Below, piece after piece: positions 36,825-43,443 of a stretch of DNA of 64,000 nt. The stretch is from Nonomuraea sp. NBC_00507 (GTDB taxonomy: Bacteria > Actinomycetota > Actinomycetes > Streptosporangiales > Streptosporangiaceae), in NCBI RefSeq assembly GCF_036013525.1, contig NZ_CP107853.1, positions 10,354,001 through 10,418,000 on the forward strand, written 5' to 3'. Both the position numbers and the translations under genes were made by a program. The stretch's first letter is position 1. Each line of letters begins with the position of its first letter. The notes under the pieces are model-generated. The model was given only the letters and a program-made list of their open reading frames with translations, searched no databases and was not told where the DNA came from.

Positions 36825-36836
36825 TGCCAGTGTTAC
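36821..36836 (-). promoter_or_regulatory. Motif shared by the amt and glnT upstream regions (glnT copy)
   Basis: On the minus strand it reads GTAACACTGGCATTGT, matching the amt copy at 11 of 16 positions and at the same distance (52 bp) from the start codon. The conserved ends with a variable middle suggest a protein-binding site. Confidence 0.5.
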
Positions 36837-36942
36837 CGCCATGTTTCCCGCACGCAAGCACGCGGTTGCGCCTCGCCCTTACGCGGGCCTTTGACTTCCT
36901 TTACTGCCGGCTCTGGACAACGTGGCTCGTTCCGTGATCTGA

Positions 36943-37128
36943 CGGAGTAAGAGCGTCGTCGATCACGAACAGCAGCAGCACCTGCACAGCGGCGGCGCGA
37001 TCTACCGGCTGGGCGTGCTCGACCAGGCGCTGATCTGCCACTCCGGCTGGGCCATCGGTGTCGGCCGGCGACTGCTCGACGGAGCCGCCACGCCGTGGCG
37101 CGGGCCGGGCGGGCCGGCACTGGAGTGA
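36943..37128 (+). pseudogene. Possible C-terminal gene remnant in the glnT-hydrolase gap
   Basis: The 404-bp gap between glnT and the hydrolase is not empty. One frame is open from 36943 to a TGA at 37126-37128 and its last about 55 residues look protein-like (LHSGGAIYRLGVLDQALICH, then HSGWAIGVGRRLLDG), with third-position G/C preference. There is no start codon or ribosome site at a sensible place and the frame is closed just upstream. I do not recognise the parent family; it looks like the tail of a gene whose front was deleted. Confidence 0.35.
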
Positions 37129-37156
37129 GCAGCCCCTTCCGGGGAGAAGTGAGTGA

Positions 37157-37166
37157 TGATATACAA
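37157..37166 (-). promoter_or_regulatory. GntR-regulon motif, copy A (hydrolase promoter)
   Basis: The minus strand reads TTGTATATCA. It overlaps a TACAAT -10 box (37162-37167) that stands only 5 bp before the ATG, as in leaderless actinomycete messages. Binding here would block the alpha/beta-hydrolase promoter directly. Confidence 0.6.
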
Positions 37167-37172
37167 TATTTC

Positions 37173-38078
37173 ATGCACCAGAATTCGGCCTCTCGCGTGA
37201 GCTACGCCGTCGCCGATGACGGCACCAGCCTTCACTGTGAGGAGACCGGGACCGGCTTCCCCCTCCTCTTCATCCACGAGTTCGCCGGTGACCACCGCAG
37301 TTGGGAACCTCAGATCCGGCACTTCTCCCGTTCGTACCGTTGCGTCGCCTACGCCGCCCGCGGATACCCGCCGTCCGACGTGCCGCACCGGCCCGAGCAG
37401 TACTCGCAGGCCCGTGCCGTGGCGGACGCGATCGCGATACTCGACCATCTGGGCATTGACCGGGCACACGTGGTGGGTCTGTCGATGGGCGGGTTCTGTG
37501 CCCTGCACCTGGGCTTGCGCCACCCGGAGCGGGCGGCGTCCCTCGTGGTCGCCGGGTGCGGGTACGGCGCCCAGCCGGAGCGTCAGGCAGGCTTCCGCGA
37601 GGAGTGCGAGGCGATCGCCACGGCCCTGGAGGCGGAGGGTGCCGAGGCCTTCGCCGCGCGCTACGCGCAGGGCCCCGCGCGGGTGCAGTTCCAGAACAAG
37701 GATCCCCGTGGCTGGGCCGAGTTCGCGCGCATGCTGGGCGAGCACTCCACCCCGGGCTCCGCGCTCACCATGCGCGGGGTGCAGAAGTCCCGCCCTTCGC
37801 TGTACGACCTGCGCGAGGAGCTCGCCCGGCTGACGGTGCCCACGCTGATCATGACCGGTGACGAGGACGAGGGCTGTCTGGAGCCGGACCTGATGCTCAA
37901 GCGCACGATCCCCACGGCGGGCCTCGCCGTCCTGCCCAGGTCCGGTCACACCCTCAACCTGGAGGAGCCTGAGCTGTTCAACCGGACGGTGGGCGATTTC
38001 CTCGCGACGGTCGAACGCGGCGCCTGGGGGCGGCGTGATCCGCGCTCGTTGTCGGCGAGCACGACCGGCATCAAGTGA
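37173..38078 (+). CDS. Alpha/beta hydrolase
   Basis: About 301 residues with an intact triad by position: nucleophile Ser in GLSMGGFCALHLG near 105, acid in MTGDEDEGCLEPD near 235 and His in PRSGHTLNLEEPE near 260. It resembles enol-lactone, ring-fission-product or amide hydrolases (3-oxoadipate enol-lactonase/NicD-like), which fits a ring-degradation context. ATG 37173 follows the -10 almost directly (leaderless); an in-frame GTG at 37149 is possible. It runs convergently into the gntR gene with a 2-bp gap. Confidence 0.86.
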   Translation: MHQNSASRVSYAVADDGTSLHCEETGTGFPLLFIHEFAGDHRSWEPQIRHFSRSYRCVAYAARGYPPSDVPHRPEQYSQARAVADAIAILDHLGIDRAHVVGLSMGGFCALHLGLRHPERAASLVVAGCGYGAQPERQAGFREECEAIATALEAEGAEAFAARYAQGPARVQFQNKDPRGWAEFARMLGEHSTPGSALTMRGVQKSRPSLYDLREELARLTVPTLIMTGDEDEGCLEPDLMLKRTIPTAGLAVLPRSGHTLNLEEPELFNRTVGDFLATVERGAWGRRDPRSLSASTTGIK

Positions 38079-38080
38079 GC

Positions 38081-38701
38081 TCAGGGAGCGTGATTGTCCA
38101 GGTGCGCCGCGCCCAGGATGTGCTCGCGGGTGACCTGCGCCGCCCGCGCGCCGTCCCGGGCGCGGAGCGCGTCGATGATCTGGGCGTGCTGCCGTGTGGA
38201 CTCCAGGTGCGTGCGCAGCACCCGGGGGCCCTGCGGCATGGACTGCCAGAGCAGTCTCATGATCGCGAGTAGCAGCGGGCTGCTGGCGGCCTCGTAGATC
38301 ATGTGGTGGAAACGGCGATTGAGGTCGGCGTAGCGGGCGTCCCCGTCGGGGATGCCGGCCAGCTCGGCGTTGAGCTCTTCCAGCCGTTCGAGATCGGCCT
38401 CGCCGATGCGGGGGGCGGCCAGCTCGGCGCCGAGGGACTCCAGCGCCGCGCGGATCTGGAAGTTCTCCTCGGTCGCGCCCTTGTCGGCCTCGCTGACCGT
38501 CGCCCCCTTGTGCAGGTCGCCACGCACCAGCCCTTCGGACTCCAGCCGCTGCAGCGCCTCCCGCACGGGCGTCTGGCTGACTCCGAACCGCTCGGCCAGA
38601 TCGCGCTGCCGCAGCGGGGAGCCGGGCCGCAACTCGCCCGCGATGATCAGCTCGCGGAGAGTGGCGGCCACCATGTCGGTCTTGCTCGTGTACGTCGCCA
38701 C
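38081..38701 (-). CDS. GntR-family (FCD) transcriptional regulator
   Basis: A 206-residue regulator: winged helix-turn-helix at about 10-75 (LRQRDLAERFGVSQTPVREAL) and an FCD helical effector domain after it (FQIRAALESLGAELAA; LNRRFHHMIYEAASSP, with the Asp/His metal-ligand pattern of FCD proteins). The GTG at 38701 has a GAAGGAA ribosome site. A longer frame to 38779 would swallow the promoter and operator, so it is rejected. It is likely the repressor of the five matching sites in this block and binds its own promoter. Confidence 0.88.
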   Translation of the reverse strand: MATYTSKTDMVAATLRELIIAGELRPGSPLRQRDLAERFGVSQTPVREALQRLESEGLVRGDLHKGATVSEADKGATEENFQIRAALESLGAELAAPRIGEADLERLEELNAELAGIPDGDARYADLNRRFHHMIYEAASSPLLLAIMRLLWQSMPQGPRVLRTHLESTRQHAQIIDALRARDGARAAQVTREHILGAAHLDNHAP

Positions 38702-38752
38702 GCTGGTGTTTCCTTCGTTGATGCGCCCGGTGGGCGAGGCGGCCGCGATAGA

Positions 38753-38762
38753 TTGTATATGA
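38753..38762 (+). promoter_or_regulatory. GntR-regulon motif, copy B (gntR promoter)
   Basis: TTGTATATGA on the plus strand. Seen from gntR it overlaps a TACAAT -10 (38752-38757) with a TGTGAA -35 17 bp upstream (38775-38780), so the regulator would control itself. It lies just outside the livF stop. Confidence 0.6.
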
Positions 38763-38775
38763 AATGTAAAGTCCT

Positions 38776-39498
38776 TCACATCCGTCCCACGGCGAGCAGC
38801 CGCCGTAGAGCCGCCGCATCTTTACGGAGCGCCTGCGGGTCGGCGGTCTCGTGGACGACCCGCCCGCGCTCGAGCACGAGGGCCCGGTCGACGCGGCGCA
38901 GCACGAAGTCGACCTTCTGCTCCACCAGGATCGCGGACGTGCCCCGGCGGCGCAGCTCGTCCACGACCTCGCCGATCCTGGCCACGGTCTGCGGGTCGAG
39001 GCCTTCGGTGGGCTCGTCCATCAGCACGAGCCGGCCGTTGCCCACCAAGGCCCGTCCCATGGTGAGCATCTGCTGCTGCCCGCCCGAGAGCTTCCCGGCC
39101 GGCAGGTTCCACCGTTCCCGCAGCACCGGGAACCGGTCGGCGACGTCGTCGATCGTCCACGGGCCACGGCGCGCGGCGACCTTGAGGTTCTCTCGCACGG
39201 TGAGGGATGGGAAGACCCGGTGGCCCTGGGGGACGAGGCAGAGCCCGGCGCGGGCGATGCGCTCGGCCGGCATGCCGGCGATGGACCGGCCGCCCAGCGT
39301 GATCTCGCCTTCCCTGGGCCGCAGCAGCCCGCTGATGGTGTGGATGAGCGTGGTCTTGCCCATGCCGTTGCGCCCGAGTACGCCCAGCACCTCGCCCTCG
39401 CGGACGGTCAGCGACACGCCCTGGAGCACGTGGCTCGATCCGTAGTAGGTGTGGACGCCGCGTACGCCGAGCAGCGCCCCAGTAAGTGACTCAGTCAT
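38776..39498 (-). CDS. Branched-chain-type ABC transporter ATPase (LivF-like)
   Basis: A 240-residue ATPase. Walker A GRNGMGKTT lies near 40-48, the signature LSGGQQQMLTMGRAL near 138 and Walker B RLVLMDEPTEGLD near 160. It is the last gene of the livK-H-M-G-F operon and overlaps livG by 8 bp. The HAAT family imports amino acids, amides, urea and also aromatic acids; the operon context points to the compound degraded by this region. Confidence 0.94.
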   Translation of the reverse strand: MTESLTGALLGVRGVHTYYGSSHVLQGVSLTVREGEVLGVLGRNGMGKTTLIHTISGLLRPREGEITLGGRSIAGMPAERIARAGLCLVPQGHRVFPSLTVRENLKVAARRGPWTIDDVADRFPVLRERWNLPAGKLSGGQQQMLTMGRALVGNGRLVLMDEPTEGLDPQTVARIGEVVDELRRRGTSAILVEQKVDFVLRRVDRALVLERGRVVHETADPQALRKDAAALRRLLAVGRM

Positions 39499-40237
39499 GC
39501 GCCACCTCCCCGAGGTAGGCCTCGATCACCCGCTGGTCGGCCGAGATCTCGTCGGGCGTGCCCTCGGCCAGGAGCCGTCCCTGCTGGAGCACGCTGACCC
39601 GGTCGGCGAGCCCGAACGCCACCGCCATGTCGTGCTCGATCATCACGATCGTGATGGACCGGGGAAGCGCGGCGACGAGCGAGGTCAGCCGCTCGGCGTC
39701 GGCCGGCGCCAGGCCCGCGGTGGGCTCGTCGAGCAGTAGCACGCGCGGCTCGCGGCACATGGCGAGCACGATCTCGAGCACCCGCTGCTGCCCGTACGCG
39801 AGCTGCCGGACCGGCCAGTCCGCCGTGTGCTCCAGGTCCCACCCGGCCAGCACGTCCACCGCATGCGCACGCAGCATGTCCAGCCCGCGCCAGAACACCC
39901 GGTGCGCCCGCGCCTCGGCGGCGAGCGTGAGCTGGACGTTCTGTGCCACGGTGAGCTCGCCGAACAGATTGGTGATCTGGAACGTGCGGGCCAGCCCCAT
40001 GCGGGCCCGCCGGTGTGCCGGCCGCCGGGTCACCTCGCGGCCCAGCAGTTCCACGCGGCCGCCGACCGGCCGGATCTGGCCCGCGAGGACCCCGAACAAC
40101 GTCGTCTTGCCCGCGCCGTTCGGGCCGATGAGGGCGCGCCGCTCCCCCGCGGGGACGGCCAGGGTCACCTCGTCGTTGGCGTGGAAGGCGCCGTAGCGCA
40201 CGGTGACGCCGTGCCCGGCGATCGCGATCTCGTTCAT
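39491..40237 (-). CDS. Branched-chain-type ABC transporter ATPase (LivG-like)
   Basis: A 248-residue ATPase: Walker A GPNGAGKTT near 38-46, the variant LivG signature LAYGQQRVLEIVLAM near 155, Walker B VLLLDEPTAGLAP near 175 and the switch His in MIEHDMAVAFGLAD. Its ATG overlaps the livM stop. It pairs with LivF as the ATPase heterodimer. Confidence 0.94.
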   Translation of the reverse strand: MNEIAIAGHGVTVRYGAFHANDEVTLAVPAGERRALIGPNGAGKTTLFGVLAGQIRPVGGRVELLGREVTRRPAHRRARMGLARTFQITNLFGELTVAQNVQLTLAAEARAHRVFWRGLDMLRAHAVDVLAGWDLEHTADWPVRQLAYGQQRVLEIVLAMCREPRVLLLDEPTAGLAPADAERLTSLVAALPRSITIVMIEHDMAVAFGLADRVSVLQQGRLLAEGTPDEISADQRVIEAYLGEVAHD

Positions 40238-41211
40238 TTGCCCGCCTCCACGATCACCGATTCGTCCGCCGCCTCTTCGGCGGGAGGCGCCGCTCCGCGC
40301 CTGAGCCGGCGCAGCAACGATCGGGACCGGCCGAGCACGCCGTCGGCGAGGAACAACGCCGTCAGGATGTAGACCACGCCGAGCACCGTCGTCCAGCGGT
40401 CGGTGTACGTGCTCACCCAGACCTCCAGGCCGGTCACGATCGCCGCGCCGAGGAAGGGACCGAGGAACCTGCGTGCCCCGCCGAGGATGGCGAACACGAG
40501 CACCTCGGCGCTGATCTGCCAGCTCAGGCTGGCGGTGGAGACGGACCCCTGCAGGTAGACCTCGAGCGCGCCGGCCACCGCGGAGAAGGCGCCGGACACG
40601 GCGAAGGCCATGACCCGGATCGTGGCCACCTGGTAGCCGGTCGCGCTCATCCGCGACTCGCTCTCCCGCATGCCCAGGATGGTCATGCCCGCGGGAGAGC
40701 GCTGGAAGGCCCACAAGGCCGCCACGCAGCCGGCGGTGACGGCCAGGGCGAGCAGGTAGAACCCGCTGCCCGTGGGCACCCCGTCGCGCGGGATGCCGGG
40801 GATGCCGTTGTCGCCGCCGGTGAGCTCGGTCTGATAGAAGGCCAGGCCGAACACCGCCTGCGCGAGCGCCAGCGTGATCAGCAGCAGGTAGACGCCGCGA
40901 ACCCGCAGGCAGAACAGCCCGAAGACGGCGCCTGCCACCGCGCCGAGCACCAGCGCGACGGGCATGGTGAGCGGCATCGGCCAGGCCCAGCGGGTGACGG
41001 CGATGCCGACCGTGTAACCGCCGATCCCGAAGAAGGCCGCGTGGCCGAGCGACGGCATGCCGCCGTACCCGAAGACCACGTTGTACGCCGTCGCGAACAG
41101 CCCGAGGATGAGGATCCGGCTCGCGACGAAGACGGAGAACGAATCGAGGGCGACGGGCACGGCCAGCAGCAGCACGGCCGCGGCCGCCACCGCGAGAATG
41201 CGCCGGCTCAC
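40234..41211 (-). CDS. Branched-chain-type ABC transporter permease (LivM-like)
   Basis: A 325-residue permease with eight to ten helices. The family block YNVVFGYGGMPSLGHAAFFG lies near 45-65 and the cytoplasmic coupling loop GMRESESRMSATGYQVATIR near 185. The GTG start overlaps livH (GTGA). Residues about 290-325 form a charged cytoplasmic tail. Confidence 0.93.
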   Translation of the reverse strand: MSRRILAVAAAAVLLLAVPVALDSFSVFVASRILILGLFATAYNVVFGYGGMPSLGHAAFFGIGGYTVGIAVTRWAWPMPLTMPVALVLGAVAGAVFGLFCLRVRGVYLLLITLALAQAVFGLAFYQTELTGGDNGIPGIPRDGVPTGSGFYLLALAVTAGCVAALWAFQRSPAGMTILGMRESESRMSATGYQVATIRVMAFAVSGAFSAVAGALEVYLQGSVSTASLSWQISAEVLVFAILGGARRFLGPFLGAAIVTGLEVWVSTYTDRWTTVLGVVYILTALFLADGVLGRSRSLLRRLRRGAAPPAEEAADESVIVEAGK

Positions 41212-42068
41212 CGGACCGCGCCCTTGCCGAGCAGTCCCTGCGGCCGCAGCGCGAGCACGAGGGCCACCGCCGCGTACAGAGTGAACATCGCCCACCCGGG
41301 GAACAGCACCCTTCCGAACTCCTCGACGAGGCCGACGGCGAGTGCGGCGACCAGGGCCCCCGGGATGGAGCCGAGGCCGCCTGCGATCACGACCACGAGC
41401 GCGAGCAGCAGCACGTCGAACCCGCTGTCCGGCGACAGGCTGGTGAAGGCGCCGCCCCAGACTCCCGCGAACGCCGCCAGCCCGGTGCCGAGCCCGAAGA
41501 CGAGCAGGAAGATGAGCGGCACCCGGATGCCGACGGTACGCGCCATCTCCTGATCGTCGACCGCCGCGCGCACCTTCGCGCCGATCGGCGTGTACCGCAG
41601 CAGGGCGCTGACGAGCAGGGCCAGGCCGACGGCGATGCCGATGAGGACCAGCCGGAACTTGGGGAACACCAGGGCGCCGAGCTCGACCGGTCCGGTCAGT
41701 CCCGGAGGCGTCGGCGGGGAGATCGGGTCGCCGCCGTAGTGGGCGAGGATCTGGTCGCCGATCACCAGCGCGAGGCCGAGCGTGAGCACGATCTGCGGCA
41801 GCTCCTGACCGGCGATCCGGTGCAGGAGCAGCCGCTGCGCGATCATCCCGGCGACGGCGGCGCCCACGACGCCGATCGCCATCGCCAGCCAGTAGTCGGT
41901 GCCGCGCGTGGCCAGGTCGTACGCCAGGTAGCCGCCGAGCAAGTAGAAGGCGCCGTGCGCGAGGTTCACCGTACGCATCAACCCGAAGGTGATCGTCAGC
42001 CCGCTGGCCACCAGGAAGAGCAGCGACCCGTAGGCGAGCCCGTTGAGCGTGTGGGTGAGCCAGCTCAT
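41208..42068 (-). CDS. Branched-chain-type ABC transporter permease (LivH-like)
   Basis: A 286-residue permease. MRTVNLAHGAFYLLGGYLAY near 33-52 is the LivH hallmark, and AAVDDQEMARTVGI near 180 is the coupling loop. Its ATG shares one base with the livK stop (TGATG). A much longer open frame upstream is the shadow of livK and is not coding. Confidence 0.93.
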   Translation of the reverse strand: MSWLTHTLNGLAYGSLLFLVASGLTITFGLMRTVNLAHGAFYLLGGYLAYDLATRGTDYWLAMAIGVVGAAVAGMIAQRLLLHRIAGQELPQIVLTLGLALVIGDQILAHYGGDPISPPTPPGLTGPVELGALVFPKFRLVLIGIAVGLALLVSALLRYTPIGAKVRAAVDDQEMARTVGIRVPLIFLLVFGLGTGLAAFAGVWGGAFTSLSPDSGFDVLLLALVVVIAGGLGSIPGALVAALAVGLVEEFGRVLFPGWAMFTLYAAVALVLALRPQGLLGKGAVR

Positions 42069-43342
42069 CACTTGGCCCAGGTGCCCTTGAGCTTGTCGTA
42101 GCCGGGGAAGGTGAGGTACTTCTCCTCGCCGTAGGTGAAGAACTGGCCCACCTCTGGGACCGTCGTGACGATGGTGTTGGCCCAGCCGCCGTCGCGCTGC
42201 TCCACCTTGCGGATGTAGACGTTGTAGACGGCCTGGCCGTAGGCGTCGAAGGACACCGGGCCGCGCGGGGACTCCACCTTGACCTTCGTCAGGGCGGCCC
42301 GGAGGCTCTCGGGTGTCGGGGCGCCGTCGATCTGGGCCAGAGCCTGTTCCAGGACCATCCCGGCGGTCCAGCCGTCGTCGGCGTACTGGTTGGCGCTCTT
42401 CTTGCGCTCCTGGGTGAACGCCGCGACGAGGGCGTCGTTCGCGGGGGACTTGATCTGCGGCGTGTAGTGCAGGCTGCTGATGACGCCCTCGGCCGTGCCG
42501 GCCTCCGTGGGGAGTGTCGTCTCGTCGACGGTCGATCCGTGGGCGACCATGGGGAGCTGCACGCCGAAGTCGCGGTAGGCCTTGAGCAGCCGGATGCCGT
42601 CCGAGCCCGGCGCCACCACGTAGACGACGTCCGCCTCGTCCTTCTTGATCTGGTTGACGTACGGTCCCCAGTCCTGGGTCGCGAGCGGGGCGTAGATCTC
42701 CTGGACCACCGCGCACCCGGCGTCCTCGTACGCGCGGGCGAAGCCGCCGGCGGCCTCCCAGCCGAAGGAGTAGTCGAGCCCGAGGATCGCGGCCTTCTTG
42801 TGGCCGAGGGTCTTGCAGGTGTGCTCGCCGAGCGGCATGACGTCCTGGGAGCTGGTGTACGACACCCGGAAGGTGTTGCCGCCCTTCTTCCTGGTGAGCC
42901 CGTCGGCGCCGGCCACCGTGATCAGCAGCGGGACATCGGCCTGCTCCAGGTAGGGCGCCACCGCGTAGGCGATCGCCGAGTTGACCAGACCCACGACCAT
43001 CTGCGCCTTGCTCTGCTCGACGAGCTGCCGTGCCTTGGTCGTGCCCTGGGCCGGGTCGGTGCCCTCGTCCTCCTTGACGACCTTGATGCCGTACCCGGAG
43101 AGCACCCCGCCCTTGGACTTGAGGTAGAGCTCGAACCCCGCGTTGACATCCGTGCCCAGGGCCGCGAACGGCCCGGTGAGCGGGTTGAGCAGGCCGACGG
43201 TCAGCGTGCCTTTGCCACCCGTCGCGGCGGTCGCGCTGGTCGGGGCGCCTTCGATCGAGGGAGACCTGCTGCCGCAGGCCGCGACGGCAAGGAGCGCCGC
43301 CACAACGGCGAGGACACGAAGCCGGTAAGGAGGTGATCCCAT
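42068..43342 (-). CDS. Branched-chain-type ABC transporter substrate-binding lipoprotein (LivK-like)
   Basis: A 424-residue periplasmic-binding-type protein with a lipoprotein signal (LLAVAACGS, Cys near residue 23) and the type I fold start VGLLNPLTGPFAALG. ATG 43342 has an AGAGGAG ribosome site. It is the first gene of the importer operon, with a GntR-regulon motif 52 bp upstream. The ligand is unknown; relatives bind amino acids, amides or aromatic acids. Confidence 0.93.
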   Translation of the reverse strand: MGSPPYRLRVLAVVAALLAVAACGSRSPSIEGAPTSATAATGGKGTLTVGLLNPLTGPFAALGTDVNAGFELYLKSKGGVLSGYGIKVVKEDEGTDPAQGTTKARQLVEQSKAQMVVGLVNSAIAYAVAPYLEQADVPLLITVAGADGLTRKKGGNTFRVSYTSSQDVMPLGEHTCKTLGHKKAAILGLDYSFGWEAAGGFARAYEDAGCAVVQEIYAPLATQDWGPYVNQIKKDEADVVYVVAPGSDGIRLLKAYRDFGVQLPMVAHGSTVDETTLPTEAGTAEGVISSLHYTPQIKSPANDALVAAFTQERKKSANQYADDGWTAGMVLEQALAQIDGAPTPESLRAALTKVKVESPRGPVSFDAYGQAVYNVYIRKVEQRDGGWANTIVTTVPEVGQFFTYGEEKYLTFPGYDKLKGTWAK

Positions 43343-43393
43343 GTCGTTCTCCTCTGGGCGGGGGGCGAAGGCTCCCGGAGTAACGCCTGATGT

Positions 43394-43405
43394 TTGGTAT
43401 ATCAA
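43394..43405 (+). promoter_or_regulatory. GntR-regulon motif, copy C (importer promoter)
   Basis: TTGGTATATCAA, itself nearly palindromic at its ends. Seen from livK it overlaps a TATACC -10 with a TAGACG -35 17 bp upstream. It lies between the importer operon and the molybdenum-hydroxylase genes. Confidence 0.65.
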
Positions 43406-43443
43406 GTTTGATCGGTCGCGTCTATCCGTGGGTTAGCGCGATG

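Noticed and set aside
38702..38779. Longer GntR start at 38779
   Set aside because: The extra codons cover the TACAAT promoter and the operator motif; the GTG at 38701 has a good ribosome site and fits the family length.
41208..42716. 502-residue LivH with a long N-terminal extension
   Set aside because: The extension is the shadow of livK; LivH homology starts exactly at the ATG that overlaps the livK stop.
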